A DNA stretch of 64,000 nt from Gnetum montanum (lineage: Eukaryota > Streptophyta > Gnetopsida > Gnetales > Gnetaceae), in NCBI GenBank assembly GCA_015680685.1, contig MNCI01029440.1:1-64000 (forward strand), read 5' to 3'. Of this stretch, positions 22,466 through 34,218 are shown in pieces. Every line of letters begins with the position of its first letter. Position 1 is the first letter of the stretch. Under the pieces are notes generated by a model. That model was not told the DNA's origin. It worked only from the letters and a program-made list of their open reading frames with translations, and ran no database searches. A program made the translations under genes and the position numbers.

Positions 22466-24743
22466 CCCTATGGGGGTTCACCATGCTGCAGGTAGGCCTT
22501 AACATTAGCATACCACTCTTGAATGTTGGTAGCGCTTATAGAGGCCATGTGTACTACTTGGATGATAGGGTCTGTGCACTCTATTATCAAAGTAGGTAGA
22601 GTTGTGAACAGGTGTGGTGGCACATTTAATGCTAGCATAGCTAAGGCATCGGCTATGGTGTTTTCATTGTGTGGCACATGCTGGATGTCTATGTGGTGAA
22701 ATGTTGCAATAAGTTTTTGGCAAAATCATAGTAAGGCTGTAAATGTGAAGCCTTATAGGCATAGACCTTAGTGATTTGATTGATTGCAAGTTGGGAGTCT
22801 CCTTGAACTGCCAAATGTTGAATTCTTAATTTCTAGGCCACTAAGAGGCCTCTGAGGATTCCTTCGTACTCAACCACATTGTTTGTACAAATGAAGGTGA
22901 AGCAGTAAGCAAAGAGTTGCATGTCCCCTAAGGGGAATGTAATGACCGTGGCAGCACTACCACCTTGCATGGTTGAGGCACCATCAAAATGTAAAGTTAC
23001 CTTGAAATGTGATGGTACAAGGTTGATACTGCTAACATGTTCATAAGGGAATTTAGGTTTTATGATCGCCTAATCATCAATGGGTGAGGTTGTAAGTTGA
23101 GTAGATATCGCTTTTCCTTTCATTGATTATTGAGCTACATAGTGTAAATCGAATTCTACTATTATTGCTTTCCATCGGGGTATCCTGCTACTTTCATACA
23201 AGCTGTTCATGATAGCCTGAAGTATGTTGCTTTTGCATATGATGTTCACTTGGCTATAGAATAGGTAGTGTCTCCACTTTCTTAGTATGAACACTAAAGT
23301 AAGGAAATTCCTTTCCACTTCGTTGTATTTGGCTTCATATGCTATTAATGCATGGCTCAAGTAATAAACTAGGATCTTAAAGTCATCTTCTCTTTTTTGG
23401 CATAACATGGCTGCAATAGATGTGTCTGAGGTTGTGAGGTAGATGTAGAAAGACTTATCCCTCTGTGGTGGGTACATAGTCGAGAGGTATAAAACCTCTT
23501 TCTTTAGGTCATCAAAGGCTTGCTGGCACTGTGTTGTCCATTTGAAGTTAACCCCCTTCTTTAGTAAGTGTTGCATGGGGTGTAACATGTCATTCAAACA
23601 TACTATGAACCTTCTGATAAACTATATTCTACCTTGCAACCCATGCAATTCATTAAGGTTAGTAGGGGGTGCTAGGTTAATGATGACCTTAACTTTGTTA
23701 GGGTCCACTCGTATCCTAGGCTCCAATAGTACAAACCCTAGCATGCATCCAATTTTTATGTCAAAAACACACTTCTTCAGATTAAGGTGCAGGTCATGCT
23801 TGTAACAACATTTCAAGACTACATCTAGATCAGTGGGATGATCAATAGCTACCTTATACTTGACTGCTATGTCATCCACGTAATCGTTGAGTCTCTCTAG
23901 GAGGTATTCACTAAATATGTAGGTCATGTCTTGTTGGTACATTTCTCTAGCATTATTTAAATAAAAGGGCATCAAAGTATAACAAAAATTCCCCCAAGGG
24001 GTCATGAATGTGGTTGTCAATTGATGCTATGGATTTATGAATATTTGGTTGTAACTGGAGAACCCATCCATGAAGGATAGTAAAGCATGATCGACCGTAG
24101 TGTTGATAAACTGGTCGATGCTTGGTAGTGGAAAGTCATCTTTAATCATTACCTTGTTCATATCCCAAAAGTTTATATAGATTTGTATCCCTCCTATTTT
24201 CTTAGAGACTACAATGATGTTTGACATCCATTCCAAGTAATCGACAACCTGAATGAAACTTGCTTGGTATAGCTTAGTGATTTCATCTCATACGAGTAGT
24301 GCTATTTCTAGTTTAATCTTTCAAGCATTTTGTTTAACCGATTTGACACGTGGGTCTAATACAATGTTATGTTGTATTATCTATGGGTCTAATACCAACA
24401 TATCATTATAAGACCATGTGAATACTTTATTGTTTTCTTGAAGGACTCTAGATATGTCATTTTGCATATGTTCATTTAGGAGGGAACTTAGTTTTAGCAT
24501 TTTTACTTCCCCCCTAGATGTTATTATCGGTACTTCGATGAGAGGATCCTCAGTCACATTCCCAACCTCTAAGTCTAAGGCTTGGAGCAAGTGATCAGGC
24601 CAGTCTAGGGATGTTTCTAAGGATGCTACAGTGTTATCGGTTGATGCCTCCCAATCTATCAACTCTAAGTTTGGGTATCTTGCAAGCTTGCCATGAGGAC
24701 CTGTTAAAGTTAGTAGTGAGTGTAGATCATGCTGCATGGCCAT
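22466..24743 (-). pseudogene. Element B reverse transcriptase, RNase H and second RNase H
   Basis: From the ATG at 24743 a long frame reads through RT with few stops: YQASFIQVVDYLEWMSNIIVV, DDFPLPSIDQFI, LLSFMDGFSSYNQI, and the catalytic YVDD intact at 23882-23871. The connection and first RNase H follow (TTSDTSIAAMLCQ, YLSHALIAYEAKYNEVE, RKWRHYLF; 23597-23127). A second, archaeal-type RNase H comes next: LHFDGASTMQGGSAA, NNVVEYEGILRGL, VQGDSQLAINQ (about 23005-22750), with the D, E and D residues present. Two RNase H domains in tandem are a mark of the Tat/Ogre lineage. Frame shifts near 24020 and 23600 and several TAG codons inactivate it. Confidence 0.88.
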
Positions 24744-24881
24744 CTTGTTTAACCTACCATAATAAGAAGAAGCTTAGTCAAGTGATACTTGGTTGAATCT
24801 ATAGCACATAATGGTAAATATTTGCAAAGCAACAATAAAAGATGCAATGATTGTCAAACGTTCAACCAAATTCGTAGATTG

Positions 24882-24985
24882 CTAGTTTAAGGTCTTGGTA
24901 GACTATAAGCAGATTCAAACATTCAACTGATGCTAAGTCTACCAATTAAGATCATGGTGGACCATTAACAGGTTGATGGATAAGG
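24882..24985. repeat. Diverged minisatellite units between RT and the antisense gene
   Basis: GCTAGTTTAAGGTCTTGGTAGAC at 24881-24903 is a unit of the 30 bp repeat found at 20894-21262, followed by two weaker units (about 24940 and 24980). Confidence 0.6.
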
Positions 24986-25929
24986 TCATGCTAAAGTGGA
25001 TGAAGTCAAGGACACTTTGGGGTTCCTAACTCAAGCGCAGGTTGCAGTGCAAGAGGAGACTCCATCCACTCAGTAAGGTATTACATTACCTTTGTTATTT
25101 AGATTTATACAATTGATATTGTTGAAATATATGTCCTTTGCCATATTGTTAATCATCTTTTTGGACGCTATGCTACCTTCATCGTTGGTTGGCCACAGGG
25201 ATTGTATAGATGTTACACTATAGCCACATGTAGGATTGACCTAGCTGCCATTGTTGCGAGTGCCTTGTTGTAGGGGTTTTGGCAGGACTGTGTAGCTTAG
25301 GGAATGGCTAGTGTAGCATGCCACTGTCAAGAGGGTTTTAGCCTTTTATGCCATCTGACAAGTGAGACATGTGTTAAACGCAGTTCAACACGAGTTATTT
25401 TGTACAACTGAATTATGTTTGGGATGGCTGTAGTATAGTAAACTCTTACTTTGTGCACTCTGTAATGCTTTTTATTGCAGCATGCCCATATGTTACGGGG
25501 CTTTGCAGATTTGTCATATTATCACACTGTTAAGTCTGCAATACCACCATGTTGCTAATTTTGTTAAACCTATCATATTGTCATGCATTGATTACATTGC
25601 GCTGATTACGCTATGTTGCATGTCTTCATGTTTTCGTTTATTTGCTTTAGCACGTTGTTGCATTCTATAAGGTTTGATGACCCTACTATGTTGCAAAAAT
25701 TGCATTGTCATTTGTTTGCATATATGTGTTTATTTTTACATATACTTTTTATGCCTTTTTTTTGCATCTTTGAAGCCTTGCTATGCTACATGCAATGAAA
25801 ATGCTATGCTACACTATGCATAGTGAGAGTGCCATGCTACGCTACATGTAAACGTTGTTTTGGTATGCTACATGTAAAATTTGCTTGTGCATAGTGCTAA
25901 CGTTTAGTTCTTTGTTGGTGTAGGGTTAT

Positions 25930-28900
25930 GCTAAAACCCATTTTGATTATCTTGGAAATTGTAGGAGTCCTGTGCTACCTAAGCGAACTCGTGGCCAATG
26001 TGACTCCTCCTCACACACGTGTGGAGTGGTAGGTGGCCTAGTTCTGGGAGGGTGCATGAGATTTACTACAGTTCCTCCTCCGGCACTTTAGTGTGATCAT
26101 TTGGTCACACTTGTCGGTAGAGGTAGCAATCACAATCATAGAAACCCTATTTCCTTGGGAAAAGTGGGGTATTCTGAAGTTTCTGACTGATGGGCCAATC
26201 AAGGGCAAGTAGGATAAAGATTCCAACTCGCATCCAAAAAGCCTATGATGCTTGAGTTGGATTCGGGAGATGCTAGAGTACAAGTGTTACCACTTATACA
26301 ATACATTGTTCATTGCTTGTCACATGGGCATCTACTTTTAGAACCCACTTGGAACCATTTACTATGCCAACGAGTGAGTTCTATGAAGGTATCTTATTGT
26401 GTAATCTATGCTATGCTAGAAACAAGTTTTAATAGTGTATATATTTATTTTTTTGTGCTACTATGTCTTTTATTGACATGAGTGGTCTTCACAGTGACAC
26501 AGATGCTTTCGCATTGGCATAGATGGCCCTGTGGGAGTTTTCTTCCACTAGGAATGTGCACGCTAGCATGATAGGCCAATGTGGGGGTGATTTCAAAACC
26601 TATCCAACCTAGTATTCCCAATTTTATGGAAAATGTAAAGAAGTTGGTTGGTTGGATGGGGAATGGACCTCCCTTAGGTAGCTCACTATTGAAGATGTGT
26701 TGGTGGATCTTCCACCATTTCCCATGCCATTCAAATTTGGTATGCTAAAATGCAAATTCACTGCTAAATGCTTGAATAATGTTTACATTTTGCTAACCAT
26801 ATTTCTCTTTTTGTTTTTTTTTGTTTTATCTTTTTTTTTTCTTGCAAATCATTTTAGTAGCAAAGAAATCCCAAGAGGTAACTGTAATTAACTCTTAGCA
26901 CGATGAGACCAACCTCTTCTTTAAGTATGAGGAGGTGGAGGAGACCTAGTGTTGGCTCTACAATGGGGCCCCAACCATGCTAGTCCATAATCTTCAGGAT
27001 GCTAGGCTTATGGACTTTTTTTTGGTAGTTAACTTGAGTGTCTTGCCTGCTGAGATGCTTTCCCTAGCTAACTCCTTGTTTGAAAAGGTCGACAACTTCC
27101 ACACACATATTCATAGTGTGCATGTGGTAATTGATGTCAATGATCAATTATTCATGGATCTTTTTGGTGTCTCCTTTGATGGTCTCCCCATGGGAGAAAA
27201 ATCCAAGAGAGATGCACACAATCAGGAGGACATCGAGGAGTGGCTAAGGGCTGCCAAGGACTAAAAGGGGATTTATATGAAGAAAGCCAAGCTATGGGTG
27301 GCCAAAATGGTTTACCCTGTCTTTCGTTCTTGTGCCTTCCCCAAGCTGCTATCCAAAGGAAAAATCATTGGGATTAAGTAGGCTTAGATAATGAGGGAAA
27401 TCATGGAAGAAGGGACCCATTACAATTGGGCCAAGCCTCTTTGCAGAGGCATGCTGGTTGAGATGGTCAAACTTTGTAGGAAGCTTAAATCCTGTTTCAA
27501 CGTGCACCATGCTTTTTTCATAGCTTGCCTTCCACATTTTGTAGAATTCTTAGTAGTCCATGAGAATGGGATCTAGGTACTGCAAGATCATAAGTAGATT
27601 TCCAAAATGAGGATTTTCCAAGTCTTCTGTACTACCCAATCTTACAATCCCCCAGAAGCTATCGGGGAATCGTTCTCGATGAAGATGAGGGATCAGGTGG
27701 CATGAAACTTTCAGGCTAAGGATAGCATGGGAGAGGTACCCCCCATTACCATCGGTAGTGTGAAAAAGGGGGAATGCATCATTGTAGAGATGGTGATGAT
27801 GAAATGGTAGTGCAAGAGGTCTCTTCCAATTAAGGAACCTCCCTTCATAGATGAAGGAAGAGGGAAGAAGCTACGACTCAAACTTTGTAGAGTGCAGCCT
27901 CCAATTGGTGAGTTTTTTTTGGTTTTTTTGATTTGTGATTTTTGGTTTATTTTTTCATTTGCTATGCTATGTTACACTAGGTAGCGTAGTATAGCATAGA
28001 AACTATTCCAAGTTGGTGTTATCTACTTACTATAATTACACTTTGTCAACTAAGGAAGAAGAGGAAGAAGGAGAAGAAGACGTAATAACCCCTACTATGG
28101 GGGAAACTAATGGAAACACAGATGCTCTGGCTACTAAGGAGGGGGCCTTGATTGGTGGAAATGGGGCCTCGACTGATGAAGAGGAGGCCCCTGTCAATAA
28201 AGAAAAGGGGCTAGCCAATGACAAGGAGGTCCTTGGCAACCAGGATGAGGTTGTTGGTGATGATCCTTTTGTAGAGAATAGCTTAGTGCTAGAGGGGCAC
28301 ATGAACATCGAGGATGCTGCTATGCTATTGGGCTAGGTAGAAGTAGAGGGGCTCCATTTGGATGCTGGTGAGTTTGACCACATGTTTGACAATGTGCCAA
28401 TGGACGATCCCCCTGCTATCACCCTTGAGGATTTGCTAGGTAGAATCTTGAGACTGTCATTTATGCTATTCATCATCCCTATTATGGTTCTCTCCACTTT
28501 ATCTAATATGTCTTTTCATGTAGTTGATACCACCGTTGACACCTCTGGCCCATCCTTGATTTTCCTACGACCATGGAATGAAAACCCTAATAAATTTACT
28601 TTCATGGAAGGGGTGGTCAATGACATGATCGACTGTGTAAGATAGGTCGACTCAGAAGTGGATAGATTAAAGTTCTATGCTAGAATCTACATTATTATTA
28701 GATTCACTACACCTCTATGACTAATGCATTTTTTTGTGGTTGGTAGATTCTTGTCTCAAGTGGGATCCTAAATAGGTTGTTAAGGTCGACACTGTGCCTG
28801 CATTTCCACCAAAGGTGACCAAATTACCTTGATGCATATACGATGATGCAAGCCAATGTGCCTTGTACTCAGCATGCTCCTTATGGGAATGAAGGCACAT

Positions 28901-29531
28901 GAATGAATACCTTTGGAAATGGGTCTAGAGGCTTGAGAAAGAGAAGGCTAACCTAACCGTCGAGGTAGGAGATCTCCACTCTAGGAATGAATTCCTATTG
29001 GCCCAAGACACCAACGATGGTAGTTGACACATGACCATCATTGACTACGTGAGGTACTAGACAACCGTGTGGCACAACAATGAGGCCACCTGTGAGATAA
29101 TAGAGTAGTGCATGCAGATGGACCTGTTAGCCTAGAATCAAGACTAGAAAGATTACAGCACCAAGGTTTACGAATGGGGGTAGGCACAGAAAAATCATAA
29201 GCATATGTATAAGCTAGAACATGATACCTATCATAACTAATATAGGGATGCCTCAATCAAGTTACATACTCATGAGGTATTCCATTATATTATTAGCACT
29301 TCTGGGGCTTACGACAGGTTCATGAAATAGGTGATAGTGAGTGAGTCCCCAAAAAGGGAAGTGACCTTTCCTATGGGTAAGACCACCATTTCCACCTTTT
29401 CTCTTGGACCTCCAAGGTGGACATCTGTGGAGAAGAAGAAAGTTGATGCAAGTGCTGATTTGGGTGCTACGAATTGGGCTGACATCATGGAAGAGGAGAT
29501 CTTACAATGCCTAGCAGTAGGCCTAGATTAG
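25930..29531 (+). pseudogene. Antisense, intron-containing gene inside element B (function unknown)
   Basis: Runs opposite to gag-pol, between protease and RT. Proposed exons: to 26398; 26503-26739; 26861-27907; 28055/28059-28439; 28524-about 28670; 28747-29531. Introns start GTATCT, GTATGC, GTGAGT and GTAGAA, are rich in T and end in AG; all fit phase 1. Exon 3 is over 1 kb with only a few stops, nearly all TAG (MLVHNLQDARLMDFFLVV, then LFMDLFGVSFDGLPMGEK). Exon 4 is acidic (Glu/Asp-rich), exon 6 has a likely coiled coil (RLEKEKANLTVEVGDLHS). No domain recognised. Exons 4-6 match E at 60698-63574. It could be a captured host gene or a lineage-specific accessory gene. Confidence 0.7.
27961..28001. 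repeat. Imperfect TAGCATAGC hairpin in intron 3
   Basis: GCTATGCTATGTTAC and GTAGCGTAGTATAGCATA form an imperfect hairpin inside the proposed third intron of the antisense gene, the same motif family as in the LTRs. Confidence 0.6.
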
Positions 29532-29896
29532 ATACCCCTCCAAATAGATGTAGGGTTGTCTTGGGTCAATCACCCTTCAACGTGGTGATAATTTACTTTG
29601 TTGGAGTCTTTATTGCAGCTTTAGCTGAGTAATGTATTCTTTTATGGTGCAAGATCTAGGTGAAAACATGGGGCCTACTAAAGCAGGAGATGATGGTATG
29701 GGAAAAGGGTTGTAGTGTAGCAACTAATCCTTTTATATGAATTCAATGAATGATGTAAACATTATTAATTTATGAAAGACCATCTCAAATACGAAGAGAT
29801 CTATTTTTCTCATGTGTTATATGTTCTATTTATTTTTATTCTATTCTATTCTATTTTTATTTATGAATTGAATTTGTTAGGATTTTCTTGCTTTAA

Positions 29897-30020
29897 TTTT
29901 AGGCCATTGTGGGCCATCATGATAGTTTTAGGCCATTTTAGGCCATAAGTAGTTTTAGGTCATTTCGGGCCTTATGTAGTTTTAAGGGAAAATTTTGCCA
30001 ATTTTAGGCCTTAGCAGGCC
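29897..30020. repeat. Short tandem repeat TAGTTTTAGGCC between protease and the antisense gene
   Basis: TTTTAGGCC-like cores at 29897, 29926, 29953, 29979 and 30003, step 24-29 bases. The core resembles TAGTTTAAGGTCC of the minisatellites at 20894 and 24882, so the antisense gene is bordered on both sides by related repeats. Confidence 0.65.
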
Positions 30021-30186
30021 GTGGTGTAATGCAGACGAAGGAAATGTGAGCAGTTTAGAGAATAGGTTAGACATTTGGCATAGATGAGTAAATGTTAAAT
30101 GAACAAGGAATAAATGCATAATGGGTGTTAATTGGATAAGAAGTAGTCGAGTTGTTACGCTACACAAGTAACGATTATCCTTGCAA

Positions 30187-30905
30187 CTACTTTCTAACCC
30201 ATCGTGGGCTTGGCGACATGTAAGGTTGAGAGGCTTTGTTGCAGTATTCTTCTACGTTGTCATCTACTACTTGAAAAGACAACTCGGCCCACACAATTTC
30301 ATTTTTTGAACCGGCATCTTGGGCCAGCTCTTTTGTCAAATAGTTAGTATCAGTAGAAATAGGTGCCTCGTTCTCAGAGGTTATGACCTCTGAACCTTGC
30401 TTCATATCTACGTTATTTATTTCCTAGGTTCTTACTTCATCACCATGTATCACCACATCCCTTTTTTCATAAGGTAGATGGATTTCCAAATGTATGGGTG
30501 AAGAGATAGCCCTAAGTTGGGCTAACCATGATTTCCCCAAGATTAGGTTAAACTCAGGAATCTCTTCCACCATGATAAACATCGTACTTGTGGGGAACTA
30601 GTCCCCTACCACAAAGTTAATGTGGATAGTGCCTTTCACCACCACTCACACCCCGTTGAATGACTTTAGACATGACATTGTCATGGGTTTTATTTGGTCT
30701 ACCAAACCTAGTTTTTCCACAATGGGGAATAAGATGATGTTTGTAGTAGCCCCATCATCAATGTGTACTCTTTGGATCCTATGTTTACTAACTCAAATTG
30801 TGATGAACAAGGCTGCTGTTGTCGCCTGACCCTTTTCAGGGTCTTCCTTAATGAACTTGTCATGGAATGTCAAATGGGATGGTTGCGGTTGTTTGAGAGT
30901 AGGAG
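30187..30905 (-). pseudogene. Element B protease
   Basis: Minus-strand frame with LTFHDKFIKEDPEKGQATTAAL, then RVHIDDGATTNIILFPIVEKLGL (about 30775-30705), where the catalytic D-S/T-G-A is represented by DDGA. The second half has PEFNLILGKSWLAQLRAISS (about 30560-30500), the flap-to-end landmark ILGR.WL of plant gypsy proteases. The tail to 30187 is a Glu/Ser-rich linker. Stops are few (TAG/TAA). It follows gag in the same direction; RT does not follow until 24743. Confidence 0.8.
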
Positions 30906-33900
30906 GAAGCATGATTGGATGGATCACTTTCTCTTCTATTGGGATTTTCTCATCAATTGGTATGGCAGTTAACATGTGAACTAGGGCCTCACGATGTGCA
31001 CTGGGGCTCGTTACTAGGTTGTATAGGCTCAACATTATATTCTTTGGTTTTAGAGCCTATTTGACCTAAGTAAGAGCACTTAAGAGGTCATGCCAACCTT
31101 CTTGTTGTTTACTTCCCTTCTCTTCTTCCATTCTTCCTAGAAGATGGATTTCCCAAGGAGGGGCAGTTTTAGGTTTAGGGTTAAACCCTTTCGGGAGAGG
31201 TGGCAATAACTGTGTGTGCATAGCAGCATTAACATTTGAAGATGATGTAGGCGTAGATGCAGAGGAGGAAGGAGTAGGCTTGGAAGAACCTAGGGTAGTA
31301 CATTCTGTAGCTGTTTCACCTATCAGATGCCCTTCCCATTTCCTTGAACAAGAAGGTTGTTATGTCACTTTATGCTGGATTTGTGGGATAGGGGTAGTTG
31401 AGTGTTTTGGCCCCCTAATGATGAATGGTTTTTGTGGCATTAGTGTGGGTGGCGATGTGGTTGTGATTGTAGAAGGTGTGGGGGTGGATGTCTGAGGAGG
31501 GACCTTAAGGACAAATAGTTGTTGCAGTGTCTTTCTTGTCATTGTTGATGTCACTACACTACATTGATATACGTGAACTACAAATAGCTATTGTGGTGGT
31601 TCCAGGTTACCATCTATGCTAATCATATTAATGATGTACCCCACATCGTTAGTGTTGAGGAGGTCTTTGTAAACATGCATGGATTAATTCTTAGGGTAGA
31701 TGAAGTTACTTTCATCCAACACCAACTTCCCCTAATCAATCATCCATTGAATGTCATCTTTCAAGGCCAAACAATAGTCTATGTCGTGACCATAGAGTTG
31801 GTGGTAATCATAGCATCGTTCTAGCCTTAAATTCCTTGGAACTAGGGGCTCATTGCACATAGCCAAGCAGGGGTTCCTAAGGATTTTTTAGTACCACTAA
31901 TGCCATTTGATTGCTTCCTCTAACATCTTCTTATGTTGAATATACCCTGCCCCTAGAAATTGCTTTAGAAGTTCTGAAGGTTTGACTGGTAGCAGGGTGT
32001 GCTTAGAGTGATCTCTACACTCAAAGTTGGGCTTAGGTGGCATGGGTGCCAACATCAAGGGTTGGGCAGCATTGCTCGAGCTAAGCATAGGATTAGTTGG
32101 TGTCATGGCCACTTTCTTGTTATTGTTGTTTTTGGGCTTGGCCTTGTTTGCCACAGTTGCGACCATGGCCGTTGTGGTCTTGCCCTTCTCGTTGTCCTTT
32201 TTAGTATGTGCATTTTTATAGGAAACATAGGTTGAGTTCGTACTAGCTTCAGCCATGTCTTGAATGCTTTTCATCTATGCAAAATCTTGACTTAGAGAGC
32301 ACAGGGTTAGATTATACAGCTTGGATTTGATGAAATCGTTCACCACCCCCTAAAGATGGCCAACAAGTGGCCCTTCATGATAGGCTTGCAGATCTCGTTC
32401 AACATGGTGCTCCACTTCTATATAAACCTCTATACTAACTCTAGTGGGTCTTGCTTAACTCACATTAACTAATCTAGTGTGACTTTAGGCTTCAAATTGT
32501 ACTTGAAGTGGATCATGAACTAAGTCTACAGCTCCTCCAATGTTGAGATAGAGGTGCACAGGAGTGCTCAGTACTAGTCTAAATATTTTCCCATCAGAGA
32601 CATAGCAAAGACACAAATGATGGTATGTGGTCATTGTTACAGTAACAAAGATTCAGATTTGAATATGACCAGATGTGTGTTAAGGTCACCCTCCCCATTG
32701 TATTTTGTAAATTAGGGGAGTAACATCCCAGGGGTAGTGTAGGAATAGGGATCGTCAGACTGATGGGATCATCATGGTAGAAATCCATGATTTGTACTGT
32801 ATCAGAACCAGTAGCTTTGAGGCATCTAACTTCTTCAGTAAGGGTTTGGATAAGTTGAAATGCTTGATCCAAACCTAGAGATAATGCAAATGGTTGTGGG
32901 GTTGCATGGGCAACCATCGTTTGTGGTGCAGCAAAGTCAGTGGCTTGGATCATAGGAGGGGTCGTTGGGGCTGGCCTTGCGATGGGTGTTTCTTGTGTGG
33001 TCCACCACCTAGCAGGTGATGCCATTGGAGTGGTGGTTGTTGGTGGTATTGTGGGGTTGGCCTTTTTCATGACCAATGGAACATGCCATAGGCTCGTTCT
33101 TGGTTGCGATACCTATGGGACTTAAGCTGTTTGGTGGTAAGGATGCTATGACATCTGGTGGGGCTGTGAGGTGGGGAGCAAAGTGGTTGGGGTCCATCAT
33201 GTGGTTGGGGCTAGACTTGCCACTGATAATGAAGTAGATGTAGATGATGGGATAGGAAGAGTGGCTCTGGGTAACTGCAAAATAGAAGCGGTGTGTATGT
33301 AGGGTAGCATGGGTGTAATCAGTGCTTGGTTTGAGGATGGGATGGAATGGGGGGGAAGAGAGTCTAGGTACAAAATTGAGGTAGGTGCTTGCTAATATGC
33401 TAAGGGTGCGAGATGGCTACCCATGGCTGATGAAAATGTAGATTGAAGTAGATTGATGGTGATCACAAAGGGAGCCATCGCAAAAATGGGGTTTGACTTA
33501 AAAGTTATGGTAGGGGGGATGGTCAGAGTGTAAGTTTGGCCATCCCCCTTGGACTAGGATTCCAGGGCTTACTATCCATCCTGGAACACTTCATTGTAAT
33601 GGAATGCCACATCTCAGTCCTTAGGCTTATTAACTTGTAGCAGCTGATTGAGGATCCACTAATACATCTCCATCAGGGGGATGGTAACTTCAGGGTTAGG
33701 GAAAAACTCCCTCCCATTCTAGTAAAGGAACTTGAAACTACATTTATGCTTGAGTTCTTGATGATCTAGGGGCAGATCTACCTAGATCTTTATGCAGATA
33801 AAGTCGTAATGCTCTACATCTTGTGCCAAGGACTAGGGAAAAAATGGTGAATCCTAAGGGACTAGCGTGGAACCATCACTGGGCTAGGTGGCTGCTCAGC

Positions 33901-33960
33901 ACCCATGGTGCTTTGGGCTATGAAAGGAGCCTCAAAGCTTGAGGTAGAAATAATGGTCAT
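30906..33960 (-). pseudogene. Element B gag
   Basis: Starts near 33960 (MTIISTSSFEAPF). The N-terminal domain (about 33800-33600) reads YDFICIKI.VDLPLD and IPLMEMY.WILNQLLQ and is shared with C and D. A Pro/Thr-rich linker follows (33200-32900), then LGLDQAFQLIQTLTEEVRCLK and FYHDDPISL (32880-32770), a capsid region and a Lys-rich part (NKAKPKNNNNKK). A zinc-knuckle-like CYDYHQLYGHDIDYC lies at about 31825-31780 and PKNFECRDHSK at about 32030. The length, over 900 codons, is large for gypsy gag but usual for this lineage. Frame shifts and stops present. Confidence 0.75.
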
Positions 33961-34193
33961 TGTTGGAATCATCTTGCATATTGAAAAAGGAAAAATCACA
34001 AACTAAAAAACACAGAGATCAAGAGGAGATCAAAGGCTTTTCATCTTGTTGGATTCCAAAGGAACCATCATCGTGACCAATTTGCACCACATGATGCGTA
34101 AACAACTACAAAAGAGTATCACATTTACACTTGTGCATGAAGGGATACAAAGAGCATGTAGGACTACCCGTAGGACATGGAAAAGGCACCAAA

Positions 34194-34212
34194 GGCCCTC
34201 CTTCTAGTGCCA
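34194..34212 (-). promoter_or_regulatory. Primer binding site of element B
   Basis: TGGCACTAGAAGGAGGGCC on the minus strand, six bases after the LTR end. The same block is next to the 5' LTR of D (50672-50690) and C (47947-47929). I cannot assign the tRNA with certainty from memory. Confidence 0.65.
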
Positions 34213-34218
34213 AAAAAC

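Noticed and set aside
28036-28308. Minus-strand Ser/Pro-rich frame of 90 codons
   Set aside because: Shadow of the acidic exon 4 of the plus-strand antisense gene.
31360-33200. Plus-strand Val/Gly-rich frames opposite B gag (31214, 31999, 32027, 32940)
   Set aside because: Mirror images of the Thr/Pro- and Lys-rich gag linker on the minus strand.
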